A DNA stretch of 8,520 nucleotides from Bacillota bacterium. GTDB lineage: Bacteria > Bacillota > Clostridia > Lachnospirales > Lachnospiraceae. Of this stretch, positions 1-5,950 are shown piece by piece; the stretch's first letter is position 1, and every line of letters starts with the position of its first letter. Below the pieces are notes generated by a model. The model saw only the letters and a list, made by a program, of their open reading frames with translations. It ran no database searches and had not been told where the DNA came from. The stretch lies in NCBI GenBank assembly GCA_023415655.1, contig JAEZKD010000174.1, positions 1 to 8,520 on the forward strand, in the 5' to 3' direction. A program made the position numbers and the translations under genes.

Positions 1-545
1 GTGTTACTCCAACCGAAGCAAGATTTTCAGGTGTAACTCTCACATTCTATTGTCGTATTCGCTTCTCACTTAAAATTGAAGGAGTTGATAAAATGGACTA
101 CACAACGATTGAAAGATCATCATTCAAAGTAATTGGAATAAGACGTACAACACCATATGGAGGTGGTACATGGGTGGTTGTGAAAAGTGATGGAAGTAAT
201 GAGAGAATTCAGGAAATTAGCGGAAAATTTTATGATTTAGGTCTATGCTTTGGATTTGGTACTGACGGAAGCAATGACTACATGTGCGGTATCGAATGGG
301 ATAAAGAAGATATTGCAGGTTTGGATACATATCAGTATCCGAGTGCTACTTGGCTCAAGTTTGAAGCTTTCGGCTCTATAACGGGTCAAACTCTTAGCGG
401 TGTATGGAAACGTATTCATGAAGAATTTCTACCACAAAGCAAGTACAAGCTATCTGGACTACCTACTATAGAAAAATATGTAAAATGGGATGATGCTAAT
501 GATATGTGTATTGTTGAGATTTGGCTTCCTGTCGCATTAAAGTAG
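1..545 (+). CDS. AraC-family transcriptional regulator, C-terminal part (GyrI-like effector-binding domain), 5' end outside the window
   Basis: The frame is open from the window edge (first full codon at 3) to the TAG at 543-545, giving 180 residues. The first residues, VTPTEARFSGV, match the usual end of an AraC-type helix-turn-helix domain. The linker SLKIEGVDKMDYTTIERSSF is the usual junction to the GyrI-like domain of these regulators, whose late part is visible as RIHEEFLPQS and IEIW-like VEIWLPV. I infer a transcription regulator that binds a small molecule through the C-terminal domain and DNA through the missing N-terminal domain. The ATG at 93 has a good Shine-Dalgarno sequence, but family architecture argues that it is an internal methionine. 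An annotation starting at 93 would describe a 150-residue stand-alone binding domain. Confidence is high for the family, moderate for the missing start. Confidence 0.85.
   Translation, partial: VTPTEARFSGVTLTFYCRIRFSLKIEGVDKMDYTTIERSSFKVIGIRRTTPYGGGTWVVVKSDGSNERIQEISGKFYDLGLCFGFGTDGSNDYMCGIEWDKEDIAGLDTYQYPSATWLKFEAFGSITGQTLSGVWKRIHEEFLPQSKYKLSGLPTIEKYVKWDDANDMCIVEIWLPVALK
78..95 (+). promoter_or_regulatory. Internal ribosome binding site and ATG inside the AraC/GyrI gene
   Basis: GAAGGAG at 78-84 lies 8 nt before the in-frame ATG at 93-95. The signal is as good as that of any gene in the window, although the reading frame is already open upstream. It might produce a separate effector-binding domain, or it may be chance, since the codons for Glu-Gly-Val read GAAGGAGTT. 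Confidence 0.4.
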
Positions 546-568
546 TTTATTCCTAATAAGCTTTAGGG

Positions 569-591
569 GTTCGAATCCCGTCTCGTTCTTA
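569..591 (+). repeat. tRNA 3'-end-like fragment, copy 1 (T-loop and acceptor strand)
   Basis: This segment contains GTTCGAATCCCGTCT, the T-loop (TTCGAAT) and 3' T-stem of a tRNA, followed by a seven-base acceptor-like strand CTCGTTC and TT. The upstream GGGG can form part of the T-stem. No tRNA body is present: the AraC stop codon is only about 24 nt upstream, and no matching 5' acceptor strand (GAACGAG) is visible at the expected distance. It matches positions 1641-1663 at 21 of 23 bases. I infer a truncated tRNA tail, either from an old integration event or from rearrangement. Confidence 0.6.
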
Positions 592-602
592 ATTGAAAAT
601 GC

Positions 603-639
603 CAGGAAAGCTAGTGAATTCAAGCTTTCCTGTTTTTTT
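603..639 (+). terminator. Rho-independent terminator
   Basis: CAGGAAAGCT (603-612) pairs perfectly with AGCTTTCCTG (623-632) to form a 10-bp stem with a 10-nt loop, followed by seven T (633-639). It ends transcription of the upstream AraC regulator. Because it sits 11 nt after the tRNA-like tail, it may originally have been the tRNA terminator. Confidence 0.9.
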
Positions 640-857
640 GTACCTAAATATCATGTGTGCTGGCTGTGTGCAATATCCTCCTACGTACTCGAACCACTAC
701 TATGCTTTGTTCATATAGGCATGATAACTTCGATTTCATCGTAATTGTAGATATAGCCTTTCGAGAGTTTTGTGGAATATATATTTTAAATCCTTTTTCC
801 CTTCGTATCTTAGGTTTTATAATTTTACTCTTCATCGCTGTATGAAGTGTGAACAAC
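640..857. other. Intergenic stretch without a supported gene
   Basis: Open frames of 62 and 70 codons exist on the two strands but lie opposite each other, lack a convincing ribosome binding site and resemble no family I know. I see no repeat or RNA structure here beyond the terminator before it and the promoter after it. Confidence 0.4.
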
Positions 858-886
858 TTGACTTACCATATTATGGAATATATAAT
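858..886 (+). promoter_or_regulatory. Sigma-A-type promoter of the BltD-like acetyltransferase
   Basis: TTGACT at 858-863 and TATAAT at 881-886 are separated by exactly 17 nt, close to the vegetative consensus. The expected transcription start is near 893. This nearly excludes translation from the ATG at 897 and supports the start at 930. Confidence 0.8.
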
Positions 887-929
887 ATTCAATTGAATGT
901 ATGAAACTACATCTAGTAAAGGGGATATT

Positions 930-1406
930 ATGTTATTAGAAAAACTCTCATTTGAGAATGTAGAGAAATGCTTAAATATGAAATTAAATGAAAACCAGAA
1001 GGCATACGTCACTAGTAATGAACTATCATTGGCTCATGCTTACCTTGCTTTAGAAGAAGGAAATATGATCCCATTTCCGTTTCTAGTTAAAGAGAATGAT
1101 GATTATGTGGGCTTTCTAATGCTTTCATATTGTAAGTCAGATTCACAACAACCTGAACAGAATAATGCATATTGTATCTGGCGAATTATGATTGATAAAC
1201 AATTTCAAGGAAAAGGATATGGTAGAAGTGCTGTTAATGAGTCTATTGAACTTGCTCAGAAAGGCTTCGCCGGACAGGCTGATATGATTGTGTTGTTTGT
1301 TGAACCAGAAAATCATGTAGCAATCAAGTTATATGAGAGCTGTGGTTTTTCTAAAACAAACGAAGTGATAGATGGTCAAACAAAATACGAGAGAAGGTTA
1401 AAGTGA
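930..1406 (+). CDS. GNAT N-acetyltransferase, BltD/polyamine acetyltransferase-like
   Basis: A 158-residue single-domain GNAT protein, predicted to be cytosolic, that transfers an acetyl group from acetyl-CoA to an amine. The pattern QKAYVTSNELSLAHAY (residues 23-38), IWRIMIDKQFQGKGYG (83-98) and NHVAIKLYESCGF (128-140) resembles the BltD spermine/spermidine acetyltransferase group. Q93-G94-K95-G96-Y97-G98 is the acetyl-CoA pyrophosphate loop. The start at 930 has AAAGGGG (918-924) at good distance. The in-frame ATG at 897 would add 11 residues but is only a few bases from the predicted transcript start and has no ribosome binding site. The gene is monocistronic with its own promoter and lies between the two tRNA-tail repeats. 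The substrate is inferred from resemblance; another amine or a peptide is possible. Confidence 0.88.
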   Translation: MLLEKLSFENVEKCLNMKLNENQKAYVTSNELSLAHAYLALEEGNMIPFPFLVKENDDYVGFLMLSYCKSDSQQPEQNNAYCIWRIMIDKQFQGKGYGRSAVNESIELAQKGFAGQADMIVLFVEPENHVAIKLYESCGFSKTNEVIDGQTKYERRLK

Positions 1407-1447
1407 CCATTATAGATAGTCATGGAATGGGTTGCGTGGATGAGTAA

Positions 1448-1549
1448 TTTCTTGATGACCAATATTTGTGGTCCACAAAAAGGATAGAAGAAATAAATTT
1501 CAAATTATGTGAAGAATTACTTGAAAGTTCCGATTTAGGAACAAGATAA
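1448..1549 (+). pseudogene. Possible remnant of an unidentified gene
   Basis: Directly after the stop at 1445-1447, this frame reads 33 codons of protein-like composition (including DDQYLWSTKRIEEINFKLCE and LLESSDLGTR) before TAA at 1547-1549. There is no start codon with a ribosome binding site. The same frame before the stop, from about 1403, also reads plausibly (TIIDSHGMGCVDE). I do not recognise the family. It may be the tail of a decayed gene, or a chance open stretch. Confidence 0.3.
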
Positions 1550-1640
1550 AGTACATATACCATTTATGCAACCATGTGTACAGATAAATAACAGAATTCG
1601 CAAACCTCCTATCAATCTGTATTGTGGTGTGCAGGGATTT

Positions 1641-1663
1641 GTTCGAATCCCGTCTGGTACTTA
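1641..1663 (+). repeat. tRNA 3'-end-like fragment, copy 2 (T-loop and acceptor strand)
   Basis: GTTCGAATCCCGTCT at 1641-1655 is identical to copy 1, followed by GGTACTTA against CGTTCTTA. The direct repeats lie 1,072 bp apart. The sequence just upstream (GGGATTT) does not form the normal five-pair T-stem, and only a weak partial match to a 5' acceptor strand (GTACAG at 1578-1583) is present, with no recognisable D or anticodon arms. I therefore call a fragment, not a tRNA gene. The acceptor-like strands differ at two bases, so the copies may derive from two different tRNAs. Confidence 0.6.
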
Positions 1664-1668
1664 CTAAT

Positions 1669-1709
1669 GAAAGGAGAAAAACTAGATATCATCTAGCTTT
1701 TCTCCTTTT
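1669..1709 (+). terminator. Long terminator hairpin after the second tRNA-like tail
   Basis: AAAGGAGAAAA (1670-1680) pairs with TTTTCTCCTTT (1698-1708). Inside that, CTAGAT (1682-1687) pairs with ATCTAG (1691-1696) around a 3-nt loop, with one A/C mismatch between the two blocks. The 3' arm ends in TTTTCTCTT. The A-rich 5' arm would give a U-rich end on the other strand too, so it may work in both directions. No complete gene precedes it within 260 bp, which supports an origin as a tRNA terminator. Confidence 0.8.
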
Positions 1710-2056
1710 CTCTTGCATAAAATCATGTATTTAGAAGTATGCAACCTCCTTTTACATGTTCCACTTAAGATAAGACAAAGCTTTCTTTGCTCATATATAT
1801 AGTTATTACCTTCTATCAAATCCAAAACACCACATTCCTAAGATCCTACAAGATAGATAATTTAGCAAGTATAATGATGTGCCCTTGAGTTTACTACTAG
1901 CAATCAGCATTCTTAATATGTTATGATTCAAGTAAAAGCATGAAAAATATGGAATGATAACGTTTACTGGTAGATGTAATGGAAAGAGTATCAGTTGTCA
2001 TTAAGATAGATTGAGCAAAGATTATTATATCTAAGAAGTTATAATTAAGTTATATA
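1710..2056. other. Intergenic stretch upstream of the AraC regulator
   Basis: No gene is supported on either strand. On the minus strand an AAAAGGAGG occurs near 1747-1756 but is followed by only short open frames. TATAAT at 2040-2045 is a possible -10 element for the downstream regulator, but I see no good -35 at the right distance. A weakly palindromic sequence at 1954-1968 (TGATAACGTTTAC inside) resembles a catabolite-response element with two mismatches. Confidence 0.35.
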
Positions 2057-2072
2057 AAAGGAGGGCAACAAC

Positions 2073-3056
2073 ATGAAAATTGATTATGTAAAAAAAATTC
2101 AACAATGCATTACTTATATTGAAGAAAATTTGAATCATAAGGTCTCTATTGATGATGTTCTTGAAAATACATATTATTCTTATCCCCATTTCCATCGCAT
2201 ATTTATGGATATCGTAGGTGAACCTATTACATCCTACATTCGAAAACGTAAGTTATCACGCACAGCCGAAGAACTATTTCATACACAAAAATCAATTGTT
2301 GATATTGCCTTAGATTATAATTTCAGTTCCCAACAAACATTTAATCGAGCATTTACAGGTTACTTTGGTATTTCACCATTTAAGTACCGAAAAATAGGGA
2401 TGTTGGATGATTTATATAAGCCCTTTGCTTTTACAGATAGTGTCACGAATGATTTGCTGCCAATTTCAGTATCAATAGAGAGATTGGAACCTATGAAGGT
2501 AGCTTCTTACCACTCTTACAATGGCAATATTGATTTAAAGAAAAGGGGGAAAGAACAAGAGGTACTGATTTCAAAGGCATGGGGAAATCTGATCCGATGG
2601 CAAATGTCGTATGAATATCAAAAACAATTTGCTCTTAATAATAGGCTACCAGCAACATCAATACTTGGTAAATTTATGATTGATAACAATCTTCATTTAC
2701 CGCCAAACACAAGATATTTCGGATTTAGCAATCCTGTTGTAGTGGATGACTATGAATTTGGATATGAAGCATGGGCAGCGCTTACAAACATAACAGAGAG
2801 TGTACTTACCGAAACTAAAATTGGTGATATCGTTATTAAAGATTATGAAGGTGGTTTGTATGTGACCGCTGAGGCTACTTATGGCCCAGATTCAAATCTT
2901 AATAATGTATGGAGATCTCTGCATTACTGGTTGGCTCAAAATCAACAATATAATTATGGGGAACACCAATGGCTTGAAGAACATATTACCAAACCAGGAG
3001 AGGGAGGATTTCATGGTTTTAAGCTATTTCTTCCTATTCAACCAATCGATAACTAA
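2073..3056 (+). CDS. AraC-family transcriptional regulator with GyrI-like effector-binding domain
   Basis: A complete 327-residue regulator. Residues 5-107 form the double helix-turn-helix DNA-binding domain: the first helix-turn-helix lies around VSIDDVLENTYYSYPHFHRIF, the second around IVDIALDYNFSSQQTFNRAF, ending in GISPFKYRK. From about residue 128 (LPISVSIERLEPMKVASY) to the end lies a GyrI-like/AraC effector-binding domain, with WLEEHI and GFKLFLPI near the C terminus. Such proteins bind small, often cationic or drug-like molecules and activate nearby genes. The start is firm: AAAGGAGGG at 2057-2065 is 7 nt before ATG. No terminator follows at once. Targets cannot be read from the sequence; the downstream DUF1697/GNAT genes or its own promoter are candidates. 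Confidence 0.92.
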   Translation: MKIDYVKKIQQCITYIEENLNHKVSIDDVLENTYYSYPHFHRIFMDIVGEPITSYIRKRKLSRTAEELFHTQKSIVDIALDYNFSSQQTFNRAFTGYFGISPFKYRKIGMLDDLYKPFAFTDSVTNDLLPISVSIERLEPMKVASYHSYNGNIDLKKRGKEQEVLISKAWGNLIRWQMSYEYQKQFALNNRLPATSILGKFMIDNNLHLPPNTRYFGFSNPVVVDDYEFGYEAWAALTNITESVLTETKIGDIVIKDYEGGLYVTAEATYGPDSNLNNVWRSLHYWLAQNQQYNYGEHQWLEEHITKPGEGGFHGFKLFLPIQPIDN

Positions 3057-3099
3057 TACACACAATTTGACTTTAATGATAGGCATAATATCCTCATAT

Positions 3100-3248
3100 T
3101 TTAAAGTAGAGCTATCAGCTCCACATGAAATTGATCAGGGACTACTCTTGAGTACGTGAATCAACACTTAGAAATATTAATCGCCTTTGGTCTAGATATT
3201 AAAGATACAAAAACGAATATATTTGACGAGTGGAAGAATTGGTGCTAA
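3100..3248 (+). pseudogene. Frameshifted C-terminal gene remnant, family unknown
   Basis: Two overlapping open frames look like one protein tail broken by a one-base shift near 3135-3140. The first reads YFKVELSAPHEIDQG (frame of 3121). The second, from 3135 to the TAA at 3246-3248, reads TTLEYVNQHLEILIAFGLDI followed by KDTKTNIFDEWKNWC. The amino-acid composition is that of a soluble protein, not of random AT-rich DNA, and there is no start signal. I cannot name the family. The N-terminal part is absent because the AraC gene ends at 3056. Confidence 0.45.
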
Positions 3249-3374
3249 TATATGGAAAAACTTAGTCATATATATGAGACTATTATAATTAAATAATCAG
3301 CATGGTTATTAAAAAGGAATATTGAGTTTCACCTTTATGTTAGAAAGAAAGTAGTTAATTTATATTAGGTTTGT

Positions 3375-3391
3375 GGAGGTGCTTTCAATTG
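3375..3391 (+). promoter_or_regulatory. Ribosome binding site that sets a TTG start (DUF1697 gene)
   Basis: GGAGGT at 3375-3380 is followed after 8 nt by TTG at 3389-3391. The upstream in-frame TTG at 3371 overlaps this site and cannot use it. The protein start at 3389 also fits the family's usual N terminus. Confidence 0.75.
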
Positions 3392-3937
3392 GAACAATAC
3401 ATTGCTCTTTTGCGTGGTATCAACATTAGTGGTAAAAACAAGGTACCAATGCCTTTATTAAAAGCAGCATTTGAAGAGAAAGGATTTTTAAAGGTTAGTA
3501 CATATATCAATAGTGGAAATGTTATTTTTTCTAGCGAAAACAAGGATGAAAACGAGATATGTAATCAATGTAAAGATATAGTAAAAGAAAAATTCATGAT
3601 AGATGTTCCAGTGGCCATCATTTCACTAAAAGAATTAGTAAAAGCTTTGGATCATGCACCCGAATGGTGGGATGTAGAAACCGACGAAGAGGTGATACAT
3701 CAGGCTATCTTCCTAATCCCACCAGTTACTATAAAGGAAGTATATCAGGCTGTGGGAGAAGCGAAACCAGAATATGAGCGGGTTGATTATTATAAGAATG
3801 TGATTTTTTGGTCTGCACCAAGAGCAACATTGTCAAGAACAAGGTGGTATAAAATTGCAAGTTCATCAGTGAATAACAAAGTTACGATTCGAAATGCCAG
3901 TACAACAAAGGCGTTAGTTTCATTAGCAAGGAAGTAA
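3389..3937 (+). CDS. DUF1697 family protein
   Basis: A 182-residue protein, the usual length for DUF1697. The family signature is clear at the N terminus: YIALLRGINISGKNKVPM (residues 4-21) followed by TYINSGNVIFSS (38-49). A tail ending with TLSRTRWYKIASSS, TIRN and ASTTKAL is also typical. The biochemical role of the family is not established; it is a soluble cytosolic protein often found near acetyltransferases and regulators in Firmicutes. Translation probably starts at TTG 3389, chosen for the GGAGGT site; a start at 3371 would add six residues that do not belong to the family. The next gene begins 22 bp downstream, so the two are probably co-transcribed. Confidence 0.9.
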   Translation: MEQYIALLRGINISGKNKVPMPLLKAAFEEKGFLKVSTYINSGNVIFSSENKDENEICNQCKDIVKEKFMIDVPVAIISLKELVKALDHAPEWWDVETDEEVIHQAIFLIPPVTIKEVYQAVGEAKPEYERVDYYKNVIFWSAPRATLSRTRWYKIASSSVNNKVTIRNASTTKALVSLARK

Positions 3938-3942
3938 ATATT

Positions 3943-3962
3943 AGAAGGAGTAACCTAAATTG
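3943..3962 (+). promoter_or_regulatory. Ribosome binding site that sets a TTG start (two-domain GNAT gene)
   Basis: AGAAGGAG at 3943-3950 lies 9 nt before TTG at 3960. The next in-frame ATG at 3975 is 24 nt away, too far to use this site. Confidence 0.7.
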
Positions 3963-4715
3963 CAGAGTGAGATTATGGATTCAGAAATAAAACGTATAGA
4001 AGAAATGTCAATGAATGCACATCCTTCCCTAAATACTGTATATTATGATGGTTGGTATTTACGATTCGCTGGAGGATATACGAATCGTGCAAATTCAGTT
4101 AATATCTTGAACTCTTCGATGTTTTCATTTACTGATAAAATACGATACTGCGAAGATAGATACACACGTCAGAACCTTCCAACTGTATTTAAGATTACTC
4201 CGCTTTCGCTTGATTTGGATCGTGTATTAGCAGAGTCTAATTATTCGATCGTGACCAAAACTAATATTATGGTGATGGATATTCCCCAAATGAATACTAA
4301 TAGGTTAAGTTCGGTAGTGACGAGCCATATTAACGAGAACTGGCAAAGTAATTACTTTCGTCTGAATGGGCTAAGCGATGTTTCAATTGCATGGGCAAAG
4401 AAAATACATAGCAATATTATGAATCAAACACTTTGTGCTACGTTATGCTATCATGATGAGATAGTAGCTTGTGGTTTATGTGTGATAGAAAATGATTATG
4501 CTGGTCTTTATGATATCATTGTATGTGAACAACATAGATGTAAAGGGTACGGAAGAGACATATGTGCATCATTAATAAGCAAAGCAGCAACCTACGGAGC
4601 AAAAAAAGCATATCTTCAAGTTGTTGATTCCAATACAAATGCGAAAGAACTATATAAGAAATTAGGATTTGTAGATAAGTACCAATATTGGTATAGAGTA
4701 AAGGATTTGTCTTAA
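3960..4715 (+). CDS. GNAT family N-acetyltransferase with an extra N-terminal domain
   Basis: A 251-residue protein. The N-terminal part (IKRIEEMSMNAHPSLNTVYY, DGWYLRFAGGYTNRANSVN, residues about 10-48) is the conserved first domain of a group of GNAT proteins of about 250 residues. The C-terminal half is the acetyl-CoA-binding fold: YDIIVCEQHRCKGYGRD (184-200), with R193-C-K-G196-Y-G198 as the pyrophosphate loop, then NTNAKELYKKLGF (225-237). It should acetylate an amine of unknown identity in the cytosol. The start is TTG at 3960. It lies 22 bp after the DUF1697 gene and before an inverted repeat ahead of the flavin reductase gene, so it is probably the second gene of a two- or three-gene operon. 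The substrate cannot be inferred. Confidence 0.88.
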   Translation: MQSEIMDSEIKRIEEMSMNAHPSLNTVYYDGWYLRFAGGYTNRANSVNILNSSMFSFTDKIRYCEDRYTRQNLPTVFKITPLSLDLDRVLAESNYSIVTKTNIMVMDIPQMNTNRLSSVVTSHINENWQSNYFRLNGLSDVSIAWAKKIHSNIMNQTLCATLCYHDEIVACGLCVIENDYAGLYDIIVCEQHRCKGYGRDICASLISKAATYGAKKAYLQVVDSNTNAKELYKKLGFVDKYQYWYRVKDLS

Positions 4716-4716
4716 G

Positions 4717-4738
4717 TAGTTGTAAGAACCTACAACTA
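4717..4738. promoter_or_regulatory. Inverted repeat before the flavin reductase gene (operator or mRNA hairpin)
   Basis: TAGTTGTA (4717-4724) and TACAACTA (4731-4738) are perfect 8-bp arms around a 6-nt spacer, starting one base after the preceding stop codon. There is no T-run, so it is not a standard terminator. The size and spacing fit an operator for a dimeric repressor, or a hairpin separating two messages. Confidence 0.5.
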
Positions 4739-4762
4739 GAATATAGGTCATGGGAGTGAAGC

Positions 4763-5329
4763 ATGGAAAAGTTTAATATGAAACCTGATTTAGTATTTAG
4801 TCCGCAACCAATGTATATCATTGGAACAAGAAATGAGAATGATACCCCTAACTTTTGCATTATTACGTGGTTAGGATTTTCATTTGATAAGACACCTCAT
4901 GTAATGATGACCATAGGAGGAAGTAAGCTTACTAAGACAAACATACTTCGTAATAAAAAATTCTCTGCTAATATGATCACCGAGGACACCCTCTGGCTTG
5001 CTGATTATTTCGGTAATACAAGTGGTGAGACGATAGAGAAAAACAATATTTCTTATGGATATGAATGGGGAGAATATTTGGATGTTCCTGTAATCGATGA
5101 ATGTCATTGGGCATACGAATGTGAAGTTACAAAAGTAATTGAACTTGATGGAGCTCATCTTTTTTTGGCTGAAATAAAAAATATACAAATTGATAAAGAA
5201 TATGAAACAATGGATATGACAAAAATTGATTTGACGAAGTTAAAGCCTGCTATTTATGCACCATACCATTACTTTTCAATCGGGGAGAAGTTAGGTGATA
5301 TGGGAGAGTGGCAAAAGCACTTAAAATAA
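4763..5329 (+). CDS. Flavin reductase family protein (FMN-binding split barrel)
   Basis: A 188-residue soluble protein. The opening MKPDLVFSPQPMYIIGTRN, the following NFCIITWLGFSFDKTPHVMM (about 30-49) and the segment NILRNKKFSANMIT (60-73) match the FMN-binding split-barrel flavin reductase/flavoredoxin group; the CEVTKVIELDGAHLFLAEI region gives the later barrel strands. It is expected to bind FMN and pass electrons to another protein or a small molecule; the partner is not visible. ATG at 4763 has GGGAGTG upstream (about 4752-4758). The length is close to the family norm of 160-200 residues. It sits 47 bp after a GNAT gene with an inverted repeat between, so it may be regulated separately. 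Confidence 0.88.
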   Translation: MEKFNMKPDLVFSPQPMYIIGTRNENDTPNFCIITWLGFSFDKTPHVMMTIGGSKLTKTNILRNKKFSANMITEDTLWLADYFGNTSGETIEKNNISYGYEWGEYLDVPVIDECHWAYECEVTKVIELDGAHLFLAEIKNIQIDKEYETMDMTKIDLTKLKPAIYAPYHYFSIGEKLGDMGEWQKHLK

Positions 5330-5332
5330 CAA

Positions 5333-5349
5333 ACTAGCAACTGGCTAGT
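5333..5349 (+). other. Short hairpin after the flavin reductase gene
   Basis: ACTAGC (5333-5338) pairs with GCTAGT (5344-5349) around AACTG. It is four bases beyond the stop codon but has no T-run, so at best it is a weak terminator or an mRNA 3'-end structure. Confidence 0.3.
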
Positions 5350-5407
5350 ATCCTTACTTAGTCTCATCGAAAGCGAGCTACAGGGTATGTGTATGGAAGA
5401 AATAATA

Positions 5408-5436
5408 TAGTAATTGAAAGATGAAAGTGCTATAAT
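5408..5436 (+). promoter_or_regulatory. Extended -10 promoter for the GNAT/MBL operon
   Basis: TGCTATAAT at 5428-5436 is an extended -10 element. The -35 position at 17-nt spacing (5408-5413) is poor, and a TTGAAA at 5414 is too close to serve as -35. The expected transcript start is near 5443, which supports translation of the next gene from 5487 and not from the ATG at 5448. Confidence 0.6.
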
Positions 5437-5486
5437 ATGGAAAAAACATGAGGAATGTTTACACAACGAACGAAAGGAACTTAGCC

Positions 5487-5948
5487 ATGAACATCGAATA
5501 TAGAAAAATGGAGTTATCAGATATCAGTGCATGCACCATCGAGCTTATGAAAGCCTTCAAGGAGGAGCCTTGGAATGAGAATTGGACGTATGAACAAGCA
5601 TTTACAAGAATTGATGAGTTAATGTCTGCAAGAGTGTCACGTGGCTATGTTGCTTATGATACAGAAGCGGATGTGGTGGTTGCCATGTTGTGTGGTAGAA
5701 TTATGACATATCTGGATTTCAAAGAAATCTGGGTGGATGAATTTAGCGTAAATCCAGACTATCAAAAATTAGGAATTGGTAGCAAAATGTTAGCCTATGT
5801 GCGTGAGGAGTTAAAAAAGGAAGTAGAGAAGATCTCTTACATAGTACTTACGACAGAGAGAGGATATCCAAGTGTTAAGTTCTATGAAAAAAATGATATT
5901 CATTTGGATGAAGACGTAATCTTTATGTCAGGAAGGGTTGATGTATAA
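5487..5948 (+). CDS. GNAT N-acetyltransferase, aminoglycoside 6'-acetyltransferase-like
   Basis: A 153-residue single-domain acetyltransferase. PWNENWTYEQAFTRIDEL (residues 28-45) is the conserved region of a GNAT group often annotated as aminoglycoside 6'-N-acetyltransferase-like. The acetyl-CoA loop is Q93-K-L-G96-I-G98 in VNPDYQKLGIGSKML, followed by a conserved tail GYPSVKFYEKN. Many chromosomal members have no shown resistance activity, so the drug substrate is only a possibility. The start at 5487 follows GAAAGGA (5472-5478) by 8 nt. The in-frame ATG at 5448 has no ribosome binding site and is almost at the predicted transcript start. The MBL gene begins 2 bp after its stop, so translation is probably coupled. 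Confidence 0.87.
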   Translation: MNIEYRKMELSDISACTIELMKAFKEEPWNENWTYEQAFTRIDELMSARVSRGYVAYDTEADVVVAMLCGRIMTYLDFKEIWVDEFSVNPDYQKLGIGSKMLAYVREELKKEVEKISYIVLTTERGYPSVKFYEKNDIHLDEDVIFMSGRVDV

Positions 5949-5950
5949 CT

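Noticed and set aside
684..703. Minus-strand GGTTCGAGTAC resembling a tRNA T-loop
   Set aside because: The flanking bases do not form a T-stem and no other tRNA arm is present; it lacks the extended match shared by the two accepted tails.
644..856. Open frames of 62 and 70 codons on opposite strands
   Set aside because: They overlap each other, lack good ribosome binding sites and resemble no known protein; AT-rich DNA gives such frames by chance.
1578..1662. Complete tRNA gene ending at the second tail
   Set aside because: Only four acceptor pairs fit (GTAC/GTAC), and no D arm, anticodon arm or proper T-stem can be drawn.
1734..1830. Minus-strand AAAAGGAGG and short reading frames
   Set aside because: The frames after it end within about 20 codons, and no family resemblance is visible.
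2881..3159. 92-codon frame overlapping the end of the AraC gene
   Set aside because: Its first part is out of frame with the well-supported AraC gene; only its last part is used in the proposed remnant at 3100-3248.
4516..5188. Minus-strand frames of 102-114 codons
   Set aside because: They lie opposite the GNAT and flavin reductase genes, whose products are recognisable; these are antisense shadows.
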